Under the pieces are notes generated by a model that was given only the letters and a program-made list of their open reading frames with translations, made no database searches and had not been told where the DNA came from. A stretch of DNA of 64,000 nt from Chitinophagaceae bacterium BSSC1 (lineage in GTDB: Bacteria > Bacteroidota > Bacteroidia > Chitinophagales > Chitinophagaceae), in assembly GCA_002256435.1 (NCBI GenBank), contig NKJC01000003.1, forward strand, positions 186,001-250,000. The letters are read 5' to 3'. Shown here one piece after another: positions 51,416 through 61,235 of the stretch. Position 1 is the first letter of the stretch; each line of letters begins with the position of its first letter. The translations under genes were made by a program, and so were the position numbers.

Positions 51416-52411
51416 TTAATATGCTATCCCTTCAATCCAGGTCTTTGCATTTCTAGCAGCATAAGATATGATAGCATCGGCCCCAGCCCTTTTAAGCGAA
51501 GTCCAAACCTCTAGATGCGCTTTACTTCTATCTACCAATTGCTTTTCGGCCAATAATTCTAAAGCCTGATATTCTCCACTCACATGATAAGCTACCAATG
51601 GGAATTTGGTTTCTTGTTTAATAGTTTGAATAATATCTAAATAGGGCAATGCGGGTTTCACCATCACCATGTCTGCTCCTTCTTCAATATCTCTGATAGT
51701 AGATAGCAAACCATCTTGCGCATTGAATGCAGAAAACTGATAGGTTTTTCTATCCTTTAAAAGCGGATTATTTCCAGGACTTGATTTACAAGCGTCTCTA
51801 AAAGGACCATAGAATTGAGAACTAAACTTAGCAGAATAACTCAAAATAGCTACTTGATCAAATCCATTGGCATCTAATATTTTTCTAATGGCGGCAATTC
51901 TTCCATCCATCATATCGCTTGGCGCAATACAATCTGCACCTGCTTTGGCCAATGCAAGTGCATAATCAGCAAGCACTAATACAGATTCATGATTCAAGAC
52001 GGCTGTCTGTGCTTCATTGAGCAAACCGCAATGACCATGTTGGGTATAAGCACACAAACAAGTGTCTGCCGCAATCCAAACTTGGGACCCAAATTTTTCT
52101 TTGATGGCTTGTAAGGCTTTGACCACAAAACTAAAATCAAAGTCATGATTTGACTTTGACAAGGGTACCGGAAATAATAAAAACTTACTGATCCCCTGTT
52201 CCAAATCTGATGCAATCTGTTCAAGTAGGCTTTCAATAGTATCTGCACCAATACCATTCAGGGATGTCATTGGCGTTCTAACAGCAACTGACTCATCAAC
52301 AAATAGTGGTTGAATAAAATCACGATGGTCCAAATATACATTTGCCACCAGCTCTCGAATATGTGCATTGGCCCTTATGCGCCTTCTGTTACTGGTATAT
52401 TTTGTCTCCAT
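51416..52411 (-). CDS. hemB: Porphobilinogen synthase HemB (zinc type)
   Basis: About 331 residues from the ATG at 52411; the frame is open upstream but [21 protein letters not shown] is the natural start. It condenses two 5-aminolevulinate molecules to porphobilinogen. Visible are the zinc-binding DTCLCAYTQHGHCG, the Lys-containing LSYSAKFSSQFYGPFRDA and the Schiff-base Lys in MVMVKPALPYLD. It overlaps hemC-hemD by 37 nt and ends the sirohaem operon. Confidence 0.93.
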   Translation of the reverse strand: METKYTSNRRRIRANAHIRELVANVYLDHRDFIQPLFVDESVAVRTPMTSLNGIGADTIESLLEQIASDLEQGISKFLLFPVPLSKSNHDFDFSFVVKALQAIKEKFGSQVWIAADTCLCAYTQHGHCGLLNEAQTAVLNHESVLVLADYALALAKAGADCIAPSDMMDGRIAAIRKILDANGFDQVAILSYSAKFSSQFYGPFRDACKSSPGNNPLLKDRKTYQFSAFNAQDGLLSTIRDIEEGADMVMVKPALPYLDIIQTIKQETKFPLVAYHVSGEYQALELLAEKQLVDRSKAHLEVWTSLKRAGADAIISYAARNAKTWIEGIAY

Positions 52412-53910
52412 GACTGGAATGCTTTGATGGTGGGAAAAATGAGTGGATTCAAACCCAATCCTAATAAACGATTGGCCGTTTTTCCAGAGGGGCATGCGTG
52501 AATGGCCCCTTGCTTTACATATGATGAACCAACCAAAAATTGCTGATAACTTGACCAAAACACAAGATCTGCTTTTTCAATACTAGTTTTTAAATTGGTA
52601 TCAAAATTAGGATGCAAACAATAGGTAGCTAGGGCATGCCAGCCTTCAGATAACCATCCCACCAAACTGTTTTGATTGGTGACAATGCAACACTGTGATT
52701 TTTCTATTTGTATCATCGGTGATTCAAATAGTGGTAATAAGGATTCCAATCCCAAGCCATCGGCAGAACCCTCTACCCAAATTCCTTTTTTGGCCAGCGC
52801 TAACCATGTTCTGGTTCCAGCGGCCCAGACCTTTTTCCGATGACATTGTTTAACCAACGCATCAGAATGAATGGCTTTTTGAGATGCAACAAAAATAGTA
52901 GATGCTGTAGTTGGTATTTTTCCTTGATCCAAATTGGTCTCGGTATAAAAAGAACGCATATGGTCCGTTCCACTAAAGACATCAATACTTGCAGGGTTTA
53001 GATTAATGGGTTGTTGCCACTCAGTAAATGGTTCCAATTGCTGATCCAAACCAGATGCATAGGTAAAAGAACAATGAGACAAGTCCTTGTGAAATACACC
53101 AAATGGTCTGGAACAACCATAACCATATTTTTCGGCAAACAGCCTTTCTGCTTGAACGGCATTGGTATGTTCTATACTTGCAATCTTGTTTAAGATGTCA
53201 ATGGCTTCCTGATTATCTTGATTGGTCTCCACCGCAATCGCCCCTTGACCTGCCGCTGGTGGACATTCAAATAAGGGCAAAAACATGATGCGTTTATTAC
53301 GCAATAGTTCTTGCACAGTTTCACTGGCTGGCTCATATTGCAACAACCTGTTTAAACCAGCTGCTGCAAGGATGATTCCATCATATTCTTCTAAGTCTGA
53401 TAGTTTGCGTAATCTTCCATCAACATTTCCCCTAATGGGAACGGCTTCAACTTGCACTGGATATTGACATAATTGAGGTAGTGCTTTCTGCAAAAAGCCG
53501 GTAGCCATGACTGTTCTTCTTGGTGAAGAAGTACCAATGACAATGGGCTTACCTGCTGCTAATTTGTCTAGAATATTTGCGTTAAAAATGGCTACATCCC
53601 GAATATCATTTCTGTCTATGATGCGGTAAAAACTATTTTCAAAAAATGCATCACCGCTTACGTCTTTCATACTATGAACTGCAAAATCAGCTATTCCATT
53701 CCTCAGATCTTCTTGAATCTCGGCGGTAAAAAAATCCTTGCCCTCTACTAAATGCAATGGAGTGCTTTGTTCACGGTCTCCCTTGGTCTCTTTGATAACA
53801 GGATGTAGAACCAAGTCAGGAAAATGGGCTTTAACCTTTTGGCAAAACAATTCCACTTGTGCTAGTGACAACCAAGAACCCCTACAAACTATATTGAACT
53901 CCTTTCTCAT
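52375..53910 (-). CDS. hemC: Hydroxymethylbilane synthase fused to a uroporphyrinogen-III synthase-like domain (HemC-HemD)
   Basis: 511 residues. Residues 1 to about 300 are Hem[11 protein letters not shown], catalytic Asp83 in [16 protein letters not shown] and [10 protein letters not shown], with the dipyrromethane cofactor Cys at 266 ([11 protein letters not shown]). The rest (about 330-505) is diverged but has the HemD pattern ([52 protein letters not shown]). The fusion would take porphobilinogen to uroporphyrinogen III, the CobA substrate. It overlaps the ALA synthase gene by 4 nt and hemB by 37 nt. Confidence 0.88.
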   Translation of the reverse strand: MRKEFNIVCRGSWLSLAQVELFCQKVKAHFPDLVLHPVIKETKGDREQSTPLHLVEGKDFFTAEIQEDLRNGIADFAVHSMKDVSGDAFFENSFYRIIDRNDIRDVAIFNANILDKLAAGKPIVIGTSSPRRTVMATGFLQKALPQLCQYPVQVEAVPIRGNVDGRLRKLSDLEEYDGIILAAAGLNRLLQYEPASETVQELLRNKRIMFLPLFECPPAAGQGAIAVETNQDNQEAIDILNKIASIEHTNAVQAERLFAEKYGYGCSRPFGVFHKDLSHCSFTYASGLDQQLEPFTEWQQPINLNPASIDVFSGTDHMRSFYTETNLDQGKIPTTASTIFVASQKAIHSDALVKQCHRKKVWAAGTRTWLALAKKGIWVEGSADGLGLESLLPLFESPMIQIEKSQCCIVTNQNSLVGWLSEGWHALATYCLHPNFDTNLKTSIEKADLVFWSSYQQFLVGSSYVKQGAIHACPSGKTANRLLGLGLNPLIFPTIKAFQSWRQNIPVTEGA

Positions 53911-55148
53911 AGGGCCAGGGTTTTAAATTCAGCAGTTGGAATATTAGCAGGGAATAGCAACAACACTTCCGCTAAAGCATCTGCCAATTGCTCCATTTCT
54001 GTTTGCCCATGCTTGGTAGTGATGGTTACCCTTAAACAAGCTTTACCCTTGGGTACCGTTGGGTAATTAATGGGTTGGAGATAAATTCCCAGTTGATATA
54101 GCAGGTAATCTGCAATTTTCTTACAACGTAGTTCATCTCCTATTAAAATAGGGGTTATATGAGTTGGATTGTTTAAAAAAGGAATCTGCTTAGCCAATAA
54201 TAACTGACGCAAGTGATTTACTTTATTAAAATAATCTACCCTAGTATTTTGGGATTGCATGAGAATCTCAATACTCTTGGTAGCTGCAGCACAGATAGCT
54301 GGTGGCAAAGAAGTGGTGAAAATAAAACCCGACCCAAAACTCCTAATGGCGTCTACCAAAATAGCTGAACCGGCAATATAGCCACCCAACACGCCAAACC
54401 CTTTGGCCAATGTTCCATTGATGATGTCAATGCCATTTTGCAAACCAAGCGCTTCAGATAAACCCCCACCAGTCTCCCCATATAAACCAACGGCATGCAC
54501 TTCATCCAAATAGGTTAGTGCTTGATATTTCTTTGCAAGCAACACCATTTCTTCCATGGGAGCAATAGTTCCACTCATAGAATAAACAGACTCAAAGACC
54601 AAAATCTTGGGTTGATTGATTGGCAGTGATTCTAAGATTTGCTCCAGCGCGTTTAGGTCATTGTGTGGAAATAATCTTTTCTCATTTCCACTGGCTTTAA
54701 TGCCTTCAATAATAGAAGCATGGTTGTCTTGATCAGAGATAAAAATAGCTTCTGGCATAAGTTTACCAAGGGTAGCCAGAGCTGTTAGATTAGCTAAATA
54801 GGCACTTCCAAAAACCAAGGCTTTTTCTTTACCATGTAATTGACCCAATACGTTTTCAAGGCTTCTATGAAAATTGGTAGTACCAGATATATTCCTAGTG
54901 CCCCCGCTCCCGGTTCCACTTCTATGGGTCACAAAACTTAACCTACTGATTACTTCGTCATGAACACTCATGGCTAGGTAATCATTGCTACACCAATTCA
55001 CCGCTTTTCGTTTTACCCCTGTTGCATCTTCAAAATAAAAATGCGGAAAATGTTGGGCAGACTTATTTACATCCAAAAAATAACGGTAGGTACCCTTCTC
55101 TTTTAGTTGGTCTAATTTTTCAGCTAATATTTGTTGGTAGTTGATCAT
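53907..55148 (-). CDS. hemA: 5-aminolevulinate synthase (C4 pathway) in the sirohaem operon
   Basis: 413 residues of the alpha-oxoamine synthase family with ALAS-specific features: [90 protein letters not shown] (Asp215 for the PLP ring nitrogen), [15 protein letters not shown] with Schiff-base Lys249, and [18 protein letters not shown] and BioF have DDSH/DDAH and different tails. It would condense glycine and succinyl-CoA to 5-aminolevulinate. Its stop overlaps the hemC start and its start overlaps the cysI stop (4 nt each), so it is embedded in the sulfite-reductase operon. Most Bacteroidota use glutamyl-tRNA (C5) instead. Confidence 0.9.
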   Translation of the reverse strand: MINYQQILAEKLDQLKEKGTYRYFLDVNKSAQHFPHFYFEDATGVKRKAVNWCSNDYLAMSVHDEVISRLSFVTHRSGTGSGGTRNISGTTNFHRSLENVLGQLHGKEKALVFGSAYLANLTALATLGKLMPEAIFISDQDNHASIIEGIKASGNEKRLFPHNDLNALEQILESLPINQPKILVFESVYSMSGTIAPMEEMVLLAKKYQALTYLDEVHAVGLYGETGGGLSEALGLQNGIDIINGTLAKGFGVLGGYIAGSAILVDAIRSFGSGFIFTTSLPPAICAAATKSIEILMQSQNTRVDYFNKVNHLRQLLLAKQIPFLNNPTHITPILIGDELRCKKIADYLLYQLGIYLQPINYPTVPKGKACLRVTITTKHGQTEMEQLADALAEVLLLFPANIPTAEFKTLAL

Positions 55149-56818
55149 GCTGCAACCCAGTTTTTCCGAATTGCAAAATCACCAAAGGTTTCATCAATCA
55201 AGCGCTCAGCGGCATAGGTTTGAAAAAGGCCATCAAGGGTTTCCAAAATGGCTGCTTCTTCCAAGTTTTCTTGATAAATTTTATTCAACCTAGCTCCCTG
55301 TCTGTCTCCACCTAAGTGCAGGTTATATTTTCCAGGAGCTGTTCCTACAAAACCTATTTCAGCTACATAAGGTCTGGCACAACCATTGGGGCAACCAGTC
55401 ATTCTAATTACAATGGCATCATTGTCTAATTGGTGTTTGGACAATAAGGGTTCTATCTTACTAATTAATGAAGGCAAATAACGTTGCGCTTCTGCTAGTG
55501 CCAATGGACAAGTGGGTAATGCCACGCAGGCCATGGAATTTTTTCGAATAGCAGAACTCCCTTCCGTATGTTGAATAATCCCAAACTTTTCTAAAATAGT
55601 ATTGACAGCATTCTTATTCTCAGGAGCTATATCGCTTAGGATCAAATTTTGAGAACAGGTAAAACGAAAATTGGCAAATCCTGTTTTGGCTATTTCAAAC
55701 ATGGCAGTTTTGAGTGGTAAATTTGCTTCATCTAATACCCTTCCATTCTCAACCAATACAGTATAATACCACAAACCTTCTTGGTTTTGCTGCCAACCAA
55801 AATGATCCACTCTTTTGGTAAACAGCACCGCTTTGGCTGGTTCCAACTCAAATCCAATTCTTCTTTCCAATTCTTCTTTAAACCATGCAACACCCAATTT
55901 GTCTACTGTATATTTTAACCGAGACATTTTCCTATCTGATCTATTACCATAGTCTCTTTGAATGGTCAGAACTTCATATACGGCTTTAAGTGTGTTCTCT
56001 TCTCCAGCGGTAAAACCAATCACAGTTCCAAGTCTTGCATAAGTATCTGGATTGCCATGTGTAGTAGCCAAGCCACCACCAATAGCTATATTAAACCCAA
56101 TCAATTGGCCTTCTTCTATAATAGCAATCAAACCAATATCATTGGCAAATACATCCACATCATTATTGGGCGGAATGGCAATGGCAATTTTGAATTTCCT
56201 AGGCAAGTAACGGTCTTGGTATAAGGGATCTTCCTCCTCTTTTCTGTCTAGGATTTTCTCTTCATCCAACCAGATTTCATAGTAAGCCTTGGTCTTGGGC
56301 ATTAACAATTCACTAATCTTGTCTGCATAGGCAAAGACCTGAGCGTGAATAGGTGATTCATTGGGATGCGAGCTACAAAGCACATTCCTATTAATATCTC
56401 CACAGGTAGCAATAGAATCCAATTTGGCTTCGTTAAAAGCTTGAATGGTTGGTTTAATATGGCTTTTGATCAAACCATGCAATTGCAAAGTTTGTCTACT
56501 GGTGATTTTGATTACACCAGTTGCGTGTTCCCCAGCAATCTCATGGGTAGCCAACCACTGTGCGGGTGTTACAAATCCTCCGGGTAAGCGTAGCCTAATC
56601 ATAAAAGAATACAATCTGTCTAATTTCTTGGCTGCGCGTTCTTCTCTCCTATCACGATCGTCCTGTTGGTACATACCATGAAACTTAATCACGGCTTGGT
56701 CATCTTCCCGAATAGCACCGGTTAGTTGGTCACCCAAACTTTCTTGGATGGTTCCACGCAAACCACGGCTTGCCGTTTTAATGCCTTCTATATTGGATAA
56801 TTTTTCTTTTGCTGACAT
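55145..56818 (-). CDS. cysI: Sulfite reductase hemoprotein subunit CysI
   Basis: 557 residues, the normal CysI size. It has the duplicated sulfite/nitrite reductase fold: [50 protein letters not shown] in the first half. The second half has the [4Fe-4S]/sirohaem cysteines in [16 protein letters not shown] and [20 protein letters not shown]. It reduces sulfite to sulfide with electrons from CysJ. It lies 29 bp after cysJ and overlaps the ALA synthase gene by 4 nt, linking the sirohaem enzyme to its cofactor pathway. Confidence 0.95.
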   Translation of the reverse strand: MSAKEKLSNIEGIKTASRGLRGTIQESLGDQLTGAIREDDQAVIKFHGMYQQDDRDRREERAAKKLDRLYSFMIRLRLPGGFVTPAQWLATHEIAGEHATGVIKITSRQTLQLHGLIKSHIKPTIQAFNEAKLDSIATCGDINRNVLCSSHPNESPIHAQVFAYADKISELLMPKTKAYYEIWLDEEKILDRKEEEDPLYQDRYLPRKFKIAIAIPPNNDVDVFANDIGLIAIIEEGQLIGFNIAIGGGLATTHGNPDTYARLGTVIGFTAGEENTLKAVYEVLTIQRDYGNRSDRKMSRLKYTVDKLGVAWFKEELERRIGFELEPAKAVLFTKRVDHFGWQQNQEGLWYYTVLVENGRVLDEANLPLKTAMFEIAKTGFANFRFTCSQNLILSDIAPENKNAVNTILEKFGIIQHTEGSSAIRKNSMACVALPTCPLALAEAQRYLPSLISKIEPLLSKHQLDNDAIVIRMTGCPNGCARPYVAEIGFVGTAPGKYNLHLGGDRQGARLNKIYQENLEEAAILETLDGLFQTYAAERLIDETFGDFAIRKNWVAA

Positions 56819-56847
56819 ACTAAACTAGATATGCTTTTATAAATGGA

Positions 56848-58560
56848 TCAATACACGTCTTTATGGTATCGATGCTTGTCTTTTAATTCATTGAAATAGG
56901 CTTTGGCAGCTTCTTCGGTTTTATTACCATGAGTTTGAATGACCTCTATCAACGCATTTTCAACATCTGTACTCATGGGATCTTTTTTACCACAGATATA
57001 GACAAAAGCACCACCCTCAAGCCATTCAAACAATGCTGCTCCCTGTTCTTTGATTCTATGTTGCACATAGATTTTCTCTTTTTGATCTCTTGAAAAAGCC
57101 AGTTCCGCTTTATTCAATACGCCAGTAGCAAACCAGTTTTGAATTTCTGTTTGGTATAAGAAATCTGTAGCAAAATGTTGTTCCCCAAAAAACAACCAGT
57201 TTCTTCCTGTTGCGCCAATAGCTTCACGTTCATACAAGAATCCCCTAAATGCTGCAATCCCTGTTCCAGGACCAATCATGATCACATCCTTGTCATGAGC
57301 TGGGAGTTTGAATCGTTTGTTTTTCTGAACAAAAAAAGACAATTGGTCTCCCACCTGGTGTTTGCTTAAAAAATCAGAACAGCGTCCATATTTTTTTTCT
57401 TCACCAATCCAAAAAATATCTCTTGCAACTGTAATATGCACTTCTTCACCTTGCGCTGCTGGTGAAGATGAAACCGTATATAACCTAGGAGACTGTGCAA
57501 TCAATACATTCAAAATTGCTTCTACAGTCTTTTTAGATTGAATGGAAAATTTTTGAAGTATTCCTAATAAATCTAAACTAGCACCTTTTAAATCTTGACC
57601 AATAATAGCACCAATTCTCTCTAATACTTTTTCTGAGAGATTAGCAATATTGAGCTTGGCATCTAATAATTCATAGAAAGAAGAACTAACAGATTTATAG
57701 GCAAATTCAGTTCCAGCGTCTATACCTGTTACTGATAAAATAGCTGCTACCGTTGCAGGATCATTTTTTGGAACAATACCAATAGAATCACCAGATTCAT
57801 AGGTTAAACCCCCAGCAGCAATTTCAATATGCCAGGTTTCTTTTTTAGAACCCCGATCATTCAAATTAAAATGAGTTAGAATTTCACCTTGATAAATGGT
57901 TTTTCCTACAGGTTTAGCAACTGGCTTGACAACTGTTTCGGTTGGCTTTGTCTGCTCAACAGGGTTTGATTGACCAGCCTGAAACACCTGATCCAAGACC
58001 TTATGGAACCATTGCTCTGCGTCTACTTGATAATCCAAATCGCATTTTTGAATGGGGACGATTCTTTTGCCACCTAGCTTTTCTAATTGGCTATCTACAT
58101 CTTCTCCTGCTTTGCAAAACAAGGGATAAGAAGTATCGCCCAAGGCTAATACGCTAAATTTTAATTGGGGCAATTGGAATCCACTGCGATGAATATGGTC
58201 ATAGAATTTTTGGGCTGCAGGTGGGGGATCTCCCTCTCCCTGAGTGCTAATTACTGTTACAAAAAATTCTTCCTTTACCAAATCGCTCAAGCGATATTGA
58301 TCCAAACTAACCAATTTGGTGAGTAGTTTTTTTTGTTTGGCAATAGCCACTAAATCAGTAGCCAACTTTTTTGAATTACCCGTTTCTGTGCCATAGGCGA
58401 TGGTCAATTTCTGAGGTGCACCAACAGCAAGATTGGGTAAAGCGGTTGTTAAACCTTCACCCAATAATCCACTGAGGTATCCATTGACCCAAGCAAGCTC
58501 TTCTTTGGTAGCATTATGCACCAAGGCCTGCAACTGTGCCTGTTTTTCTTTTGTTAGCAT
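56848..58560 (-). CDS. cysJ: Sulfite reductase flavoprotein subunit CysJ
   Basis: 570 residues: an N-terminal flavodoxin domain (TIAYGTETGNSKKLATDLV, STQGEGDPPPAAQKFYDHI), a Pro/Thr/Val-rich linker (about 200-218), a cytochrome-P450-reductase-like FAD domain (SPRLYTVSSSP) and an NADPH domain (MIGPGTGIAAFRGFL, YICGKKDPMSTDVENAL). It passes electrons from NADPH through FAD and FMN to CysI. It follows cobA by 11 bp. Confidence 0.95.
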   Translation of the reverse strand: MLTKEKQAQLQALVHNATKEELAWVNGYLSGLLGEGLTTALPNLAVGAPQKLTIAYGTETGNSKKLATDLVAIAKQKKLLTKLVSLDQYRLSDLVKEEFFVTVISTQGEGDPPPAAQKFYDHIHRSGFQLPQLKFSVLALGDTSYPLFCKAGEDVDSQLEKLGGKRIVPIQKCDLDYQVDAEQWFHKVLDQVFQAGQSNPVEQTKPTETVVKPVAKPVGKTIYQGEILTHFNLNDRGSKKETWHIEIAAGGLTYESGDSIGIVPKNDPATVAAILSVTGIDAGTEFAYKSVSSSFYELLDAKLNIANLSEKVLERIGAIIGQDLKGASLDLLGILQKFSIQSKKTVEAILNVLIAQSPRLYTVSSSPAAQGEEVHITVARDIFWIGEEKKYGRCSDFLSKHQVGDQLSFFVQKNKRFKLPAHDKDVIMIGPGTGIAAFRGFLYEREAIGATGRNWLFFGEQHFATDFLYQTEIQNWFATGVLNKAELAFSRDQKEKIYVQHRIKEQGAALFEWLEGGAFVYICGKKDPMSTDVENALIEVIQTHGNKTEEAAKAYFNELKDKHRYHKDVY

Positions 58561-58571
58561 CTTTATCTAGC

Positions 58572-59384
58572 TTACTGGATAAGGGTATCCAGACTATTCT
58601 TTATGGGTTTAAAATAATGTTCTGTTGTTGTTGCAGTATGCATCCAATGAAATTGATGATGCAAGGAGACTACGCTACCAATGATTACCAAAGAGGGAGA
58701 CAGAAATTCCTGATGCCCCAATTCTTCTTGATATAATCCCAATGAACAAGTATACACTTGCTGCATGGGCGTAGTGGCCTGCTCTATGACCGCTAATTCT
58801 TTTGTAGGATCAATTCCGTTCAATAATAATTGTTGCACAAGATGATCCAAACAAGTAGATGACATATAGAAAACCAATGTGTCATTGGTCTTAGCAAGGT
58901 CTTGGTATGTTTCTGCACTTAAATCCTTGGTGTAATTGGTTAAAAACCTAACTGAAGTACTGTATCCTCTTGCAGTTAAAGGAATACCAGCATAAGCCGA
59001 TGCACCAGAAGCAGCAGTAATACCTGGCACCATTTCATAAGGAATTTCATGGGCAATTAAAGTGGCTAATTCATCCAAAATATTGGAGAAGAAAGCAATA
59101 TCGCCTCCCTTTAACCTAACTACTAATTTTCCTTCTAAAGCCTGTTCAAGGATCAATTGGTTAATCTCTTCTTGTGAAGTAGAACCTGATTTCAGGTTTT
59201 GTTTACCTACATAGATAATGGGGACACCCTTTGGTACATGTGTATCCAATATAGTCTGACTCACCAACCTATCAGTAATCACTACATCGGCCTGCTGCAA
59301 ATATTTGGCAGCTTTGAGCGTGAGTAGTTCAGGGTCGCCACAACCAGCCCCTGCTAAGATTACTTTTCCTTTTTGATTTGCCAT
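58572..59384 (-). CDS. cobA: Uroporphyrinogen-III C-methyltransferase CobA/SUMT
   Basis: 270 residues with all SUMT motifs: VILAGAGCGDPELLTLKAAKYLQQADVVITDRLV, RLKGGDIAFFSNILDEL, EMVPGITAASGASAYAGIPLTARG and LVIIGSVVSL near the C-terminus. It adds two methyl groups to uroporphyrinogen III to give precorrin-2, committing the pathway to sirohaem (or cobalamin). It has no CysG-N domain; that function is in the separate fusion at 46966-48513. A 66-bp gap carrying operator-like site 4 separates it from cysK. Confidence 0.94.
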   Translation of the reverse strand: MANQKGKVILAGAGCGDPELLTLKAAKYLQQADVVITDRLVSQTILDTHVPKGVPIIYVGKQNLKSGSTSQEEINQLILEQALEGKLVVRLKGGDIAFFSNILDELATLIAHEIPYEMVPGITAASGASAYAGIPLTARGYSTSVRFLTNYTKDLSAETYQDLAKTNDTLVFYMSSTCLDHLVQQLLLNGIDPTKELAVIEQATTPMQQVYTCSLGLYQEELGHQEFLSPSLVIIGSVVSLHHQFHWMHTATTTEHYFKPIKNSLDTLIQ

Positions 59385-59388
59385 TATC

Positions 59389-59409
59389 AGTCTACTTTTT
59401 TAGTAGGTT
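59389..59409. promoter_or_regulatory. AGTCTAC-type inverted repeat upstream of cobA (site 4)
   Basis: AGTCTAC, 7-bp spacer TTTTTTA, GTAGGTT: arms match except near the outer end. It lies 5 bp before the cobA start. No convincing TTTG/TAnnTTTG promoter is present, so it could act as an internal operator or roadblock in the operon. Confidence 0.5.
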
Positions 59410-59450
59410 TAATAGTTATAAGTTTAGAAATATGCTTTTGTCAGATTTGA

Positions 59451-60362
59451 TTAAAACAATCCTTCAATAGACAAATAACGTTCTCCGGTATCGTAATTGA
59501 AAGTGAGCACTTTGGAACCTGCTGGAATTTCTGTTAATTTTTGTGCCACTGCAGCAAGAGAAGCTCCGGTAGAAATACCAACCAATATACCTTCCTGTTT
59601 GGCCAATTCCTGTGCATATTTAAATGCATTGTCCTTGCTCACAGGGATAATGCCATCCAAGATAGCTGTATTCAAAATAGAGGGCACAAAACCTGCACCA
59701 ATGCCTTGCAATGGGTGTGGACCTGGTGCGCCACCACTCAATACAGGAGAAAGTTCTGGCTCAACGGCATATACTTTTAAATTGGGGAATGCTGCTTTTA
59801 ATACTTCGGCTACGCCAGTGATATGACCACCGGTACCTACGCCAGTAATTAGATAGTCTAATCCGTCTGGAAAATCTTGCAGAATTTCTAGCGCAGTGGT
59901 TTTTTTATGAATTTCTGTATTAGCAGGATTATCAAATTGTTGGGGCATCCATCCATTGGGTGTTTCAGCAACCAATTCTTTGGCTTTTTCAATTGCACCT
60001 TTCATTCCTTTCTCTCTTGGAGTAAGTACAAATTCTGCCCCATACAAAGACATGAGTCTTCTACGTTCAATACTCATGCTCTCTGGCATGACCAAGATTA
60101 TTTTGTATCCTTTAACAGCTGCAACCAATGCCAAGCCAATACCAGTGTTACCTGAAGTAGGTTCAATGATCACGCTGTCTTTATTTAGCAAGCCCTTTTG
60201 TTCTGCATCTTCAATCATAGCTAGTGCAATCCTGTCTTTGATACTAGACCCAGGATTGGTTTTCTCAAGTTTCATCCAGACTTCGTGGTTAGATCCAAAA
60301 ATTTTATTTAATCGCACATGGGGTGTGTTGCCAATGGTTTCAAGGATATTATTTGCTTTCAT
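59451..60362 (-). CDS. cysK: Cysteine synthase A (O-acetylserine sulfhydrylase) CysK
   Basis: 303 residues, typical CysK: N-terminal [16 protein letters not shown] Lys in [19 protein letters not shown], the substrate loop [16 protein letters not shown], the PLP phosphate loop [15 protein letters not shown], and [10 protein letters not shown] near the C-terminus. It makes cysteine from O-acetylserine and sulfide, the last step of the pathway encoded here. It is 33 bp after cysE. Confidence 0.95.
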   Translation of the reverse strand: MKANNILETIGNTPHVRLNKIFGSNHEVWMKLEKTNPGSSIKDRIALAMIEDAEQKGLLNKDSVIIEPTSGNTGIGLALVAAVKGYKIILVMPESMSIERRRLMSLYGAEFVLTPREKGMKGAIEKAKELVAETPNGWMPQQFDNPANTEIHKKTTALEILQDFPDGLDYLITGVGTGGHITGVAEVLKAAFPNLKVYAVEPELSPVLSGGAPGPHPLQGIGAGFVPSILNTAILDGIIPVSKDNAFKYAQELAKQEGILVGISTGASLAAVAQKLTEIPAGSKVLTFNYDTGERYLSIEGLF

Positions 60363-60395
60363 ATTGTGGGTGCTGTGTACAGCTTTTTATAAAAA

Positions 60396-61229
60396 TTAAA
60401 TGACAAAATTTAAAGCTTCAGTAACTGGGTGTTTGTCTTTAACAGCTACTTCGCTTTTATGGTAAACAATGGATTCGGATGCAACACTGTAGGTAAGCCA
60501 AACATTACCACCAATGACTGAATCATGACCAACCACGGTATCGCCACCTAAAATAGTGGCACCAGAATAAATGATCACATTGTCTTCAATAGTTGGATGG
60601 CGCTTGGTACTGGCTTTGTCTTTACTTACATTCAAAGCTCCAAGGGTAACACCTTGGTAAATTTTTACATTGTTGCCAATATTGGTTGTTTCACCTATTA
60701 CAATTCCGGTTCCGTGATCAATAAAAAAAGAAGTTCCAATGGTAGCGCCAGGATGAATATCAATTCCGGTTTTTCCATGGGCATATTCAGTAAAGATTCT
60801 TGGCAGAATTTTTACACCAAGCTTCCATAGTAAATTAGAAATTCGATAAATAGCCGTTGCATAAAAACCAGGATAAGCTACCAATACTTCTTCCACAGAA
60901 ACAGCTGCAGGATCAAATTGCAAAATGGTATTGGCATCCTTAATCAGTTCTTCGTGCAATTCTGGAATAGAAGCAAAAAACGCTTCTGTTACCAATTCAA
61001 CTTTTCCGGACTCAGGCAAAACATCATACACCAAAGCGCTAAAATGGTCTTTCAATTGTTCAAACTCTTTCTCCAAATCAGCAACCTTCTTGTGTTTCAC
61101 CGTTTTGGGTAAAAACAAAAATTCAAAGAGCTTATCAATAAAATCTTCAGCAGACTCCTTATCTGGAAAAAAGGAAAACTGCTTGCTATTTTGTTGGAAC
61201 AATCTTGATATAAATGCTTCTTGTGACAT
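60396..61229 (-). CDS. cysE: Serine O-acetyltransferase CysE
   Basis: 277 residues: an N-terminal helical domain (FFPDKESAEDFIDKLFEFLFLP, a longer version than in E. coli) and a C-terminal left-handed beta-helix of hexapeptide repeats (HGKTGIDIHPGATIGTSFFIDHG, VIGETTNIGNNVKIYQGVTLG, RHPTIEDNVIIYSGATILGG). It makes O-acetylserine for CysK. It lies 6 bp after cysN. Confidence 0.93.
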   Translation of the reverse strand: MSQEAFISRLFQQNSKQFSFFPDKESAEDFIDKLFEFLFLPKTVKHKKVADLEKEFEQLKDHFSALVYDVLPESGKVELVTEAFFASIPELHEELIKDANTILQFDPAAVSVEEVLVAYPGFYATAIYRISNLLWKLGVKILPRIFTEYAHGKTGIDIHPGATIGTSFFIDHGTGIVIGETTNIGNNVKIYQGVTLGALNVSKDKASTKRHPTIEDNVIIYSGATILGGDTVVGHDSVIGGNVWLTYSVASESIVYHKSEVAVKDKHPVTEALNFVI

Positions 61230-61235
61230 AGTTAT

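Noticed and set aside
53907..55148. Glycine C-acetyltransferase (KBL) or 8-amino-7-oxononanoate synthase (BioF)
   Set aside because: [25 protein letters not shown] and INYPTVPKG are ALA-synthase features, and the neighbours are hemB, hemC and cobA; no tdh or bio genes are near.
59956..60399. Long open frame on the plus strand opposite cysK
   Set aside because: Antisense shadow of a strongly conserved gene; no family match and no promoter.
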